Assembly (NCBI GenBank): GCA_964036665.1
Contig: OZ038527.1
Coordinates: forward strand, 12,245,835-12,309,834
Direction: 5' to 3'
DNA from: Gordius sp. MW1
Lineage: Eukaryota > Nematomorpha > Gordioida > Gordea > Gordiidae
Length of the DNA stretch: 64,000 nt
The position numbers and the translations under genes were made by a program. Positions 27,369-39,408 of this stretch are shown piece after piece; the first letter of the stretch is position 1, and each line of letters opens with the position of its first letter. The notes below the pieces were generated by a model. It ran no database searches, was not told the origin of the DNA, and was given only the letters and a program-made list of their open reading frames with translations.

Positions 27369-30116
27369 GTTAGTTTGTTGTATCAAACGTGAGTGCTTAA
27401 TTTTTAAAAACTGCTCTATGCAATCATGATTTCAAAGTAATAGTTTTCTGATTCTGATAAATTTTTCTTTTTATCATGGAAACAACGTCTGAAAACGACA
27501 ACTTTCATCGGATGAATACGGTTGAATAAAAAAATGTGAAAAATTTTGAGGTAAAAATATTCTTTTTTTTCGATTCTATGTGAAAGAGCGTAAAAAAATA
27601 TATAAAAATAAGCCAATTTGAGAATCCTATTATCCTCGATTGACTTCCGAAAAGAGGTTTTAAGTTGCGAGAACTATCATTTTGACAAAAGACAACGTTT
27701 TATTGTTGCGATTAGTTTGTTGTATCGCAACGTGAGTGCTTAATTTTTGAAAACTGCTCTATGCGATCATGATTTCAAAGTAATAGTTTTCGGATTCTGA
27801 TAAATTTTTACTTTTTATCATGGAAACAACGTCTGAAAACGACAACTTTCATCGGATGAATACGGTTGAAAGAAAAAAATGTGAAAAATTTTGAGGTAAA
27901 AATATTTATTTTTTTCGATTCTATGTGAAAGAGCTTGAAAAAATATATAAAAGTAAGCCGATTTGAGAATCCTATTATCCTCGATTGACTTCCGAAAAGA
28001 GGTTTTAAGCTGCGAGAACTATCATTTTGACAAAAGACAACGTTTTATTGTTGCGATTAGTTTGTTGTATCGTAACGTGAGTGCTTAATTTTTGAAAACT
28101 GCTCTATGCAATCATGATTTAAAAGTAATAGTTTTCTGATTCTGATAAATTTTTACTTTTTATCATGGAAACAACGTCTGAAAACGACAACTTTCATCGG
28201 ATGAATACGGTTGAATAAAAAAATGTAAAAAATTTTGAGGTAAAAATATTCATTTTTTTCGATTCTATGTGAAAGAGCTTGAAAAAATATATAAAAGTAA
28301 GCCGATTTGAGAATCCTATTATCCTCGATTGACTTCCGAAAAGAGGTTTTAAGTTGCGAGAACTATCATTTTGACAAAAGACAACGTTTTATTGTTGCGG
28401 TTAGTTTGTTGTATCAAACGTGAGTGCTTAATTTTAAAACTGCTCTATGCGATCATGATTTCAAAGTAATAGTTTTCTGATTCTGATATATTTTTACTTT
28501 TTATCATGGAAACAACGTCTGAAAACGACAACTTTCATCGGATGAATACGGTAGAAAGAAAAAAATGTGAAAAATTTTGAGGTAAAAATATTTATTTTTT
28601 TCGATTCTATGTGAAAGAGCTTGAAAAAATATATAAAAATAAGCCGATTTGAGAATCCTATTATCCTCGATTGACTTCCGAAAAGAGGTTTTAAGCTGCG
28701 AGAACTATCATTTTGACAAAAGACAACGTTTTATTGTTGCGATTAGTTTGTTGTATCGCAACGTGAGTGCTTAATTTTTGAAAATTGCTCTATGCGATCA
28801 TGATTTCAAAGTAATAGTTTTCTGATTCTGATAAATTTTTACTTTTTATCATGGAAACAACGTCTGAAAACGACAACTTTCATCGGATGAATACGGTTGA
28901 ATAAAAAAATGTGAAAAATTTTGAGGTAAAAATATTCTTTTTTTTCGATTCTATGTGAAAGAGCGTAAAAAAATATATAAAAATAAGCCAATTTGAGAAT
29001 ACTATTATCCTGGATTGACTTCCGAAAAGAGGTTTTAAGCTGCGAGAACTATCATTTTGACAAAAGACAACGTTTTATTGTTGCGATTAGTTTGTTGTAT
29101 CGTAACGTGAGTGCTTAATTTTTGAAAATTGCTCTATGCGATCATGATTTCAAAGTAATAGTTTTCTGATTCTGATATATTTTTACTTTTTATCATGGAA
29201 ACAACGTCAGAAAACGACAACTTTCATCGGATGAATACGGTTGAATAAAAAAATGTGAAAAATTTTGAGGTAAAAATATTCATTTTTTTCGATTCTATGT
29301 GAAAGAGCTTGAAAAAATATATAAAAGTAAGCCGATTTGAGAATCCTATTATCCTCAAATCACTTCCGAAAAGAGGTTTTAAGTTGCGAGAACTATCATT
29401 TTGACAAAAGACAACGTTTTATTGTTGCGATTAGTTTGTTGTATCGTAACGTGAGTGCTTAATTTTTGAAAATTGCTCTATGCGATCATGATTTCAAAGT
29501 AATAGTTTTCTGATTCTGATAAATTTTTACTTTTTATCATGGAAACAACGTCTGAAAACGACAACTTTCATCGAATGAATACGGTTGAAAGAAAAAAATG
29601 TGAAAAATTTTGAGGTAAAAATATTCATTTTTTTCGATTCTATGTGAAAGAGCTTGAAAAAATATATAAAAGTAAGCCGATTTGAGAATCCTATTATCCT
29701 CGATTGACTTCCGAAAAGAGGTTTTAAGCTGCGAGAACTATCATTTTGACAAAAGACAACGTTTTACTGTTGCGATTAGTTTGTTGTATCGCAACGTGAG
29801 TGCTTAATTTTTGAAAATTGCTCCATGCGATCATGATTTCAAAGTAATAGTTTTCTGATTCTGATAAATTTTTACTTTTTATCATGGAAACAACGTCTGA
29901 AAACGACAACTTTCATCGGATGAATACGGTTGAATAAAAAAATGTGAAAAATTTTGAGGTAAAAATATTCATTTTTTTTGATTCTATGTGAAAGAGCGTA
30001 AAAAAATATATAAAAATAAGCCAATTTGAGAATCCTATTATCCTTGATTGACTTCCGAAGAGGTTTTAAGCTGCGAGAACTATCATTTTGACAAAAGACA
30101 ACGTTTTATTGTTGCG
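27324..30116 (+). repeat. Higher-order repeat of period 2,748 bp (8 monomers), copy B
   Basis: Second copy of 24576-27368. Identity to copy A begins after the c/t difference at 27323/24575 and ends before a/g at 30117/27369. The entry point, near 27324, is a hybrid monomer: its left part (ccttgatt, ccgaagagg, agctgcg) belongs to the last monomer of copy A, and its right part (gcggttag, atcaaacg, atttttaaaaactgc) to the first monomer of copy B. This is what an unequal crossover inside a monomer would leave. Confidence 0.93.
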
Positions 30117-31056
30117 ATTAGTTTGTTGTATCGCAACGTGAGTGCTTAATTTTTGAAAATTGCTCTATGCGATCATGATTTCAAAGTAATAGTTTTCTGA
30201 TTCTGATAAATTTTTACTTTTTATCATGGAAACAACGTCTGAAAACGACAAATTTCATCGGATGAATACGGTTGAAAGAAAAAAATGTGAAAAATTTTGA
30301 GGTAAAAATATTCATAAGAGCTTGAAAAAATATATAAAAGTAAGCCGATTTGAGAATCCTATTATCCTCGATTGACTTCCGAAGAGGTTTTAAGCTGCGA
30401 GAACTATCATTTTGACAAAAGACAACGTTTTATTGTTGCGATTAGTTTGTTGTATCGCAACGTGAATGCTTAATTTTTGAAAATTGCTCTATGGGATCAT
30501 GATTTCAAAGTAATAGTTTTCTGATTCTGATATATTTTTACTTTTTATCATGGAAACAACGTCTGAAAACGGCAACTTTTATCGGATGAATACGGTAGAA
30601 AGAAAAAAATGTGAAAAATTTTGAGGTAAAAATATTCATTTTTTTTGATTCTATGTGAAAGAGCGTAAAAAAATATATAAAAATAAGCCAATTTGAGAAT
30701 ACTATTATCCTTGATTGACTTCCGAAAAGAGGTTTTAAGCTGCGAGAACTATCATTTTGACAAAAGACAACGTTTTATTGTTGCGATTAGTTTGTTGTAT
30801 CGCAACGTGAGTGCTTAATTTTTGAAAACTGCTCTATGCAATCATGATTTCAAAGTAATAGTTTTCTGATTCTGATAAATTTTTACTTTTTATCATGGAA
30901 ACAACGTCTGAAAACGACAACTTTCATCGGATGAATACGGTTGAATAAAAAAATGTGAAAAATTTTGAGGTAAAAATATTCATTTTTTTCGATTCTATGT
31001 GAAAGAGCGTAAAAAAATATATAAAAATAAGCCGATTTGAGAATCCTATTATCCTC
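29328..31056 (+). repeat. Higher-order repeat of period 1,700 bp (5 monomers), copy A
   Basis: This 1,729-bp stretch recurs at 31028-32756. Shared markers are cctcaaatcac, catcgaatga, gttttactgttg, the 19-bp deletion (attcataagagc near 30312), ctatgggatcat near 30491, and aacggcaacttttatcgg near 30569. One difference was seen: a at 30252 versus c at 31952. The period is shorter than five full monomers because one unit carries the deletion. Confidence 0.92.
30250..30573 (+). repeat. Monomer with a 19-bp internal deletion (324 bp)
   Basis: The string attcataagagc replaces the usual attcat-T-run-cgattctatgtgaaagagc, removing 19 bp including the whole T run. The same monomer also has the 2-bp shorter ccgaagagg form. 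An identical deletion occurs only once more, at 31950-32273, exactly 1,700 bp downstream, so it arose once and was duplicated with the 5-mer block. Confidence 0.9.
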
Positions 31057-32756
31057 AAATCACTTCCGAAAAGAGGTTTTAAGTTGCGAGAACTATCATT
31101 TTGACAAAAGACAACGTTTTATTGTTGCGATTAGTTTGTTGTATCGTAACGTGAGTGCTTAATTTTTGAAAATTGCTCTATGCGATCATGATTTCAAAGT
31201 AATAGTTTTCTGATTCTGATAAATTTTTACTTTTTATCATGGAAACAACGTCTGAAAACGACAACTTTCATCGAATGAATACGGTTGAAAGAAAAAAATG
31301 TGAAAAATTTTGAGGTAAAAATATTCATTTTTTTCGATTCTATGTGAAAGAGCTTGAAAAAATATATAAAAGTAAGCCGATTTGAGAATCCTATTATCCT
31401 CGATTGACTTCCGAAAAGAGGTTTTAAGCTGCGAGAACTATCATTTTGACAAAAGACAACGTTTTACTGTTGCGATTAGTTTGTTGTATCGCAACGTGAG
31501 TGCTTAATTTTTGAAAATTGCTCCATGCGATCATGATTTCAAAGTAATAGTTTTCTGATTCTGATAAATTTTTACTTTTTATCATGGAAACAACGTCTGA
31601 AAACGACAACTTTCATCGGATGAATACGGTTGAATAAAAAAATGTGAAAAATTTTGAGGTAAAAATATTCATTTTTTTTGATTCTATGTGAAAGAGCGTA
31701 AAAAAATATATAAAAATAAGCCAATTTGAGAATCCTATTATCCTTGATTGACTTCCGAAGAGGTTTTAAGCTGCGAGAACTATCATTTTGACAAAAGACA
31801 ACGTTTTATTGTTGCGATTAGTTTGTTGTATCGCAACGTGAGTGCTTAATTTTTGAAAATTGCTCTATGCGATCATGATTTCAAAGTAATAGTTTTCTGA
31901 TTCTGATAAATTTTTACTTTTTATCATGGAAACAACGTCTGAAAACGACAACTTTCATCGGATGAATACGGTTGAAAGAAAAAAATGTGAAAAATTTTGA
32001 GGTAAAAATATTCATAAGAGCTTGAAAAAATATATAAAAGTAAGCCGATTTGAGAATCCTATTATCCTCGATTGACTTCCGAAGAGGTTTTAAGCTGCGA
32101 GAACTATCATTTTGACAAAAGACAACGTTTTATTGTTGCGATTAGTTTGTTGTATCGCAACGTGAATGCTTAATTTTTGAAAATTGCTCTATGGGATCAT
32201 GATTTCAAAGTAATAGTTTTCTGATTCTGATATATTTTTACTTTTTATCATGGAAACAACGTCTGAAAACGGCAACTTTTATCGGATGAATACGGTAGAA
32301 AGAAAAAAATGTGAAAAATTTTGAGGTAAAAATATTCATTTTTTTTGATTCTATGTGAAAGAGCGTAAAAAAATATATAAAAATAAGCCAATTTGAGAAT
32401 ACTATTATCCTTGATTGACTTCCGAAAAGAGGTTTTAAGCTGCGAGAACTATCATTTTGACAAAAGACAACGTTTTATTGTTGCGATTAGTTTGTTGTAT
32501 CGCAACGTGAGTGCTTAATTTTTGAAAACTGCTCTATGCAATCATGATTTCAAAGTAATAGTTTTCTGATTCTGATAAATTTTTACTTTTTATCATGGAA
32601 ACAACGTCTGAAAACGACAACTTTCATCGGATGAATACGGTTGAATAAAAAAATGTGAAAAATTTTGAGGTAAAAATATTCATTTTTTTCGATTCTATGT
32701 GAAAGAGCGTAAAAAAATATATAAAAATAAGCCGATTTGAGAATCCTATTATCCTC
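31028..32756 (+). repeat. Higher-order repeat of period 1,700 bp (5 monomers), copy B
   Basis: Second tandem copy of 29328-31056, including the monomer with the 19-bp deletion (31950-32273). It passes directly into a further partial repeat with a 687-bp period, so amplification in this zone used progressively shorter units: 8, 5, then 2 monomers. Confidence 0.92.
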
Positions 32757-33456
32757 GATTGACTTCCGAAGAGGTTTTAAGCTGCGAGAACTATCATTTT
32801 GACAAAAGACAACGTTTTATTGTTGCGATTAGTTTGTTGTATCGCAACGTGAATGCTTAATTTTTGAAAATTGCTCTATGCGATCATGATTTCAAAGTAA
32901 TAGTTTTCTGATTCTGATATATTTTTACTTTTTATCATGGAAACAACGTCTGAAAACGGCAACTTTCATCGGATGAATACGGTAGAAAGAAAAAAATGTG
33001 AAAAATTTTGAGGTAAAAATATTCATTTTTTTTGATTCTATGTGAAAGAGCGTAAAAAAATATATAAAAATAAGCCAATTTGAGAATACTATTATCCTTG
33101 ATTGACTTCCGAAAAGAGGTTTTAAGCTGCGAGAACTATCATTTTGACAAAAGACAACGTTTTATTGTTGCGATTAGTTTGTTGTATCGCAACGTGAGTG
33201 CTTAATTTTTGAAAACTGCTCTATGCAATCATGATTTCAAAGTAATAGTTTTCTGATTCTGATAAATTTTTACTTTTTATCATGGAAACAACGTCTGAAA
33301 ACGACAACTTTCATCGGATGAATACGGTTGAATAAAAAAATGTGAAAAATTTTGAGGTAAAAATATTCATTTTTTTCGATTCTATGTGAAAGAGCGTAAA
33401 AAAATATATAAAAATAAGCCGATTTGAGAATCCTATTATCCTCGATTGACTTCCGA
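32041..33456 (+). repeat. Tandem dimer repeat, period 687 bp (2 monomers), two copies
   Basis: 32041-32769 matches 32728-33456. Two differences were seen: g at 32194 versus c at 32881 (atgggatcat versus atgcgatcat) and t at 32280 versus c at 32967. The shared markers are aacggcaact, cattttttttgattc, gaatactattatccttg and gcaatcatgatttcaaag. The copy that follows lacks the 19-bp deletion. Confidence 0.88.
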
Positions 33457-36400
33457 AAAGAGGTTTTAAGTTGCGAGAACTATCATTTTGACAAAAGACA
33501 ACGTTTTATTGTTGCGATTAGTTTGTTGTATCGTAACGTGAGTGCTTAATTTTTGAAAACTGCTCTATGCAATCATGATTCAAAGTAATAGTTTTCTGAT
33601 TCTGGTAAATTTTTACTTTTTATCATGGAAACAACGTCTGAAAACGACAACTTTCATCGGATGAATACGGTTGAAAGAAAAAAATGTGAAAAATTTTGAG
33701 GTAAAAATATTCTTTTTTTTCGATTCTATGTGAAAGAGCTTGAAAAAATATATAAAAGTAAGCCGATTTGAGAATCCTATTATCCTCAATTGACTTCCGA
33801 AAAGAGGTTTTAAGCTGCGAGAACTATCATTTTGACAAAAGACAACGTTTTATTGTTGCGATTAGTTTGTTGTATCGCAACGTGAGTGCTTAATTTTTGA
33901 AAATTGCTCCATGCGATCATGATTTCAAAGTAATAGTTTTCGGATTCTGATAAATTTTTACTTTTTATCATGGAAACAACGTCTGAAAACGACAACTTTC
34001 ATCGGATGAATACGGTTGAAAGAAAAAAATGTGAAAAATTTTGAGGTAAAAATATTCTTTTTTTTCGATTCTATGTGAAAGAGCGTAAAAAATATATAAA
34101 AATAAGCCAATTTGAGAATCCTATTATCCTCGATTGACTTCCGAAAAGAGGTTTTAAGCTGCGAGAACTATCATTTTGACAAAAGACAACGTTTTATTGT
34201 TGCGATTAGTTTGTTGTATCAAACGTGAGTGCTTAATTTTTGAAAACTGCTCTATGCAATCATGATTTAAAAGTAATAGTTATCGGATTCTGATAAATTT
34301 TTCTTTTTATCATGGAAACAACGTCTAAAAACGACAAATTTCATCGGATGAATACGGTTGAAAGAAAAAAATGTGAAAAATTTTGAGGTAAAAATATTCA
34401 TTTTTTTTGATTCTATGTGAAAGAGCTTGAAAAAATATATAAAAGTAAGCCGATTTGAGAATCCTATTATCCTCGATTGACTTCCGAAAAGAGGTTTTAA
34501 GTTGCGAGAACTATCATTTTGACAAAAGACAACGTTTTATTGTTGCGATTAGTTTGTTGTATCGTAACGTGAGTGCTTAATTTTTGAAAATTGCTCTATG
34601 ATGATTTCAAAGTAATAGTTTTCGGATTCTGATAAATTTTTACTTTTTATCATGGAAACAACGTCTGAAAACGACAACTTTCATCGGATGAATACGGTTG
34701 AATAAAAAAATGTGAAAAATTTTGAGGTAAAAATATTCATTTTTTTCGATTCTATGTGAAAGAGCTTGAAAAAATATATAAAAGTAAGCCGATTTGAGAA
34801 TCCTATTATCCTCGATTGACTTCCGAAAAGAGGTTTTAAGTTGCGAGAACTATCATTTTGACAAAAGACAACGTTTTATTGTTGCGATTAGTTTGTTGTA
34901 TCGCAACGTGAGTGCTAAATTTTTGAAAACTGCTCTATGCAATCATGATTTCAAAGTAATAGTTTTCTGATTCTGATAAATTTTTACTTTTTATCATGGA
35001 AACAACGTCTGAAAACGACAACTTTCATCGGATGAATACGGTTAAATAAAAAAATGTGAAAAATTTTGAGGTAAAAATATTCTTTTTTTTCGATTCTATG
35101 TGAAAGAGCGTAAAAAAATATATAAAAGTAAGCCGATTTGAGAATCCTATTATCCTCGATTGACTTCCGAAAAGAGGTTTTAAGTTGCGAGAACTATCAT
35201 TTTGACAAAAGACAACGTTTTATTGTTGCGATTAGTTTGTTGTATCGCAACGTGAGTGCTTATTTTTTGAAAACTGCTCTATGCAATCATGATTTAAAAG
35301 TAATAGTTTTCTGATTCTGGTAAATTTTTCTTTTTATCATGGAAACAACGTCTAAAAACGACAAATTTCATCGGATGAATACGGTTGAAAGAAAAAAATG
35401 TGAAAAATTTTGAGGTAAAAATATTTATTTTTTTCGATTCTATGTGAAAGAGCTTGAAAAAATATATAAAAGTAAGCCGATTTGAGAATCCTATTATCCT
35501 CGATTGACTTCCGAAAAGAGGTTTTAAGCTGCGAGAACTATCATTTTGACAAAAGACAACGTTTTATTGTTGCGATTAGTTTGTTGTATCGCAACGTGAG
35601 TGCTTAATTTTTGAAAATTGCTCCATGCGATCATGATATTAAAGTAATAGTTTTCTGATTCTGATAAATTTTTACTTTTTATCATGGAAACAACGTCTGA
35701 AAACGACAACTTTCATCGGATGAATACGGTTGAATAAAAAAATGTGAAAAATTTTGAGGTAAAAATATTCTTTTTTTTCGATTCTATGTGAAAGAGCTTG
35801 AAAAAATATATAAAAGTAAGCCGATTTGAGAATCCTATTATCCTCGCTTGACTTCCGAAAAGAGGTTTTAAGCTGCGAGAACTATCATTTTGACAAAAGA
35901 CAACGTTTTATTGTTGCGATTAGTTTGTTGTATCAAACGTGAGTGCTTAATTTTTGAAAACTGCTCTATGCAATCATGATTTAAAAGTAATAGTTTTCTG
36001 ATTCTGATAAATTTTTCTTTTTATCATGGAAACAACGTCTAAAAACGACAAATTTCATCGGATGAATACGGTTGAAAGAAAAAAATGTGAAAAATTTTGA
36101 GGTAAAAATATTCATTTTTTTCGATTCTATGTGAAAGAGCTTGAAAAAATATATAAAAGTAAGCCGATTTGAGAATCCTATTATCCTCGATTGACTTCCG
36201 AAAAGAGGTTTTAAGCTGCGAGAACTATCATTTTGACAAAAGACAACGTTTTATTGTTGCGATTAGTTTGTTGTATCGCAACGTGAGTGCTTAATTTTTG
36301 AAAACTGCTCTATGCGATCATGATTTCAAAGTAATAGTTTTCTGATTCTGATAAATTTTTCTTTTTATCATGGAAACAACGTCTAAAAACGACAAATTTC

Positions 36401-36655
36401 ATCGGATGAATACGGTTGAAAGAAAAAAATGTGAAAAATTTTGAGGTAAAAATATTCTTTTTTTTCGATTCTATGTGAAAGAGCTTGAAAAAATATATAA
36501 AAGTAAGCCGATTTGAGAATCCTATTATCCTCGATTGACTTCCGAAAAGAGGTTTTAAGCTGCGAGAACTATCATTTTGACAAAAGACAACGTTTTATTG
36601 TTGCGATTAGTTTGTTGTATAGTAACGTGAGTGCTTAATTTTTGAAAATTGCTCT
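33457..36655 (+). repeat. Mixed satellite block before the 2,753-bp repeat
   Basis: About 9 monomers with several private variants: a 5-bp loss in ctctatgatgatttc near 34596, tagttatcgg near 34277, ggttaaataa near 35040, agtgctaaattttt near 34911, and agtgcttatttttt near 35255. The stretch 35264-35797 matches 36981-37514 (1,717 bp apart, 5 monomers) apart from three substitutions at 35354, 35365 and 35386. So this block supplied part of the following higher-order unit or was copied from it. Confidence 0.85.
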
Positions 36656-39394
36656 ATGCGATCATGATTTCAAAGTAATAGTTTTCTGATTCTGATATAT
36701 TTTTACTTTTTATCATGGAAACAACGTCTGAAAACGACAACTTTCATCGGATGAATACGGTTGAATAAAAAAATGTGAAAAATTTTGAGGTAAAAATATT
36801 CATTTTTTTCGATTCTATGTGAAAGAGCTTGAAAAAATATATAAAAGTAAGCCAATTTGAGAATCCTATTATCCTTGATTGACTTCCGAAGAGGTTTTAA
36901 GCTGCGAGAACTATCATTTTGACAAAAGACAACGTTTTATTGTTGCGATTAGTTTGTTGTATCGCAACGTGAATGCTTAATTTTTGAAAACTGCTCTATG
37001 CAATCATGATTTAAAAGTAATAGTTTTCTGATTCTGGTAAATTTTTCTTTTTATCATGGAAACAACGTCTGAAAACGACAACTTTCATCGGATGAATACG
37101 GTAGAAAGAAAAAAATGTGAAAAATTTTGAGGTAAAAATATTTATTTTTTTCGATTCTATGTGAAAGAGCTTGAAAAAATATATAAAAGTAAGCCGATTT
37201 GAGAATCCTATTATCCTCGATTGACTTCCGAAAAGAGGTTTTAAGCTGCGAGAACTATCATTTTGACAAAAGACAACGTTTTATTGTTGCGATTAGTTTG
37301 TTGTATCGCAACGTGAGTGCTTAATTTTTGAAAATTGCTCCATGCGATCATGATATTAAAGTAATAGTTTTCTGATTCTGATAAATTTTTACTTTTTATC
37401 ATGGAAACAACGTCTGAAAACGACAACTTTCATCGGATGAATACGGTTGAATAAAAAAATGTGAAAAATTTTGAGGTAAAAATATTCTTTTTTTTCGATT
37501 CTATGTGAAAGAGCGTAAAAAAATATATAAAAATAAGCCAATTTGAGAATACTATTATCCTGGATTGACTTCCGAAAAGAGGTTTTAAGTTGCGAGAACT
37601 ATCATTTTGACAAAAGACAACGTTTTATTGTTGCGATTAGTTTGTTGTATCAAACGTGAGTGCTTAATTTTTGAAAACTGCTCTATGCAATCATGATTTA
37701 AAAGTAATAGTTTTCTGATTCTGATAAATTTTTCTTTTTATCATGGAAACAACGTCTAAAAACGACAAATTTCATCGGATGAATACGGTTGAAAGAAAAA
37801 AATGTGAAAAATTTTGAGGTAAAAATATTCTTTTTTTTATTCTATGTGAAAGAGCTTGAAAAAATATATAAAAATAAGCCAATTTGAGAATACTATTATC
37901 CTGGATTGACTTCCGAAAAGAGGTTTTAAGCAGCGAGAACTATCATTTTGACAAAAGACAACGTTTTATTGTTGCGATTAGTTTGTTGTATCGTAACGTG
38001 AGTGCTTAATTTTTGAAAATTGCTCTATGCGATCATGATTTCAAAGTAATAGTTTTCTGATTCTGATAAATTTTTACTTTTTATCATGGAAACAACGTCT
38101 GAAAACGACAACTTTCATCGGATGAATACGGTTGAATAAAAAAATGTGAAAAATTTTGAGGTAAAAATATTCATTTTTTTCGATTCTATGTGAAAGAGCT
38201 TGAAAAAATATATAAAAGTAAGCCGATTTGAGAATCCTATTATCCTCGATTGACTTCCGAAAAGAGGTTTTAAGCTGCGAGAACTATCATTTTGACAAAA
38301 GACAACGTTTTATTGTTGCGATTAGTTTGTTGTATCGCAACGTGAGTGCTTAATTTTTGAAAACTGCTCTATGCGATCATGATTTCAAAGTAATAGTTTT
38401 CTGATTCTGATAAATTTTTACTTTTTATCATGGAAACAACGTCTGAAAACGACAACTTTCATCGGATGAATACGGTTGAATAAAAAAATGTGAAAAATTT
38501 TGAGGTAAAAATATTTATTTTTTTCGATTCTATGTGAAAGAGCTTGAAAAAATATATAAAAATAAGCCAATTTGAGAATCCTATTATCCTCGATTGACTT
38601 CCGAAAAGAGGTTTTAAGCTGCGAGAACTATCATTTTGACAAAAGACAACGTTTTATTGTTGCGATTAGTTTGTTGTATCGCAACGTGAGTTTTTAATTT
38701 TTGAAAACTGCTCTATGCGATCATGATTTCAAAGTAATAGTTTTCTGATTCTGATAAATTTTTACTTTTTACTTTTTATCATATAAACCACGTCTGAAAA
38801 CGACAACTTTTATCGGATGAATACGGTTGAAAGAAAAAAATGTGAAAAATTTTGAGGTAAAAATATTTATTTTTTTCGATTCTATGTGAAAGAGCTTGAA
38901 AAAATATATAAAAATAAGCCAATTTGAGAATCCTATTATCCTCGATTGACTTCCGAAAATAGGTTTTAAGCTTCGAGAACTATCATTTTGACAAAAGACG
39001 ACGTTTTATTGGTGCGATTAGTTTGTTGTATCGCAACGTGAGTGCTTAATTTTTGAAAATTGCTCTATGCGATCATGATTTCAAAGTAATAGTTTTCTGA
39101 TTCTGATAAATTTTTACTTTTTATCATGGAAACAACGTCTGAAAACGACAACTTTCATCGGATGAATACGGTTGAATAAAAAAATGTGAAAAATTTTGAG
39201 GTAAAAATATTAATTTTTTTCGATTCTATGTGAAAGAGCTTGAAAAAATATATAAAAGTAAGCCATTTGAGAATCTTATTATCCTCGATTGACTTCCGAA
39301 AAGAGGTTTTAAGCTGCGAGAACTATCATTTTGACAAAAGACAAAGTTTTATTGTTGCGACTAGTTTGTTGTATCAAACGTGAGTGCTTAATTT
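36656..39394 (+). repeat. Higher-order repeat of period 2,753 bp (8 monomers), copy A
   Basis: This 2,739-bp stretch recurs at 39409-42147. Shared markers are ctggtaaattttt near 37034, catgatattaaag near 37349, the ttttttttattctatg form lacking cg near 37832, aagcagcgag near 37929, gtgagtttttaattt near 38686, the 7-bp duplication near 38764, gaaaataggttttaagcttcg near 38955, and gacgacg with ttggtgcg near 38997. No difference was found in the parts compared. It is a different 8-monomer unit from the one at 24576-30116. Confidence 0.92.
38764..38777 (+). repeat. 7-bp tandem duplication marking a distinctive monomer type
   Basis: The tail reads actttttactttttatcatataaacc instead of actttttatcatggaaaca: the 7-mer acttttt is doubled and followed by three substitutions. 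The same form recurs near 41517, 47546, 52351, 53385 and 56065 (there ataaccc). It is always linked to gtgagtttttaattt in the same monomer. The six copies trace one founder monomer spread over 17 kb by later block duplications. Confidence 0.9.
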
Positions 39395-39408
39395 ATGAAA
39401 ACTGCTCC

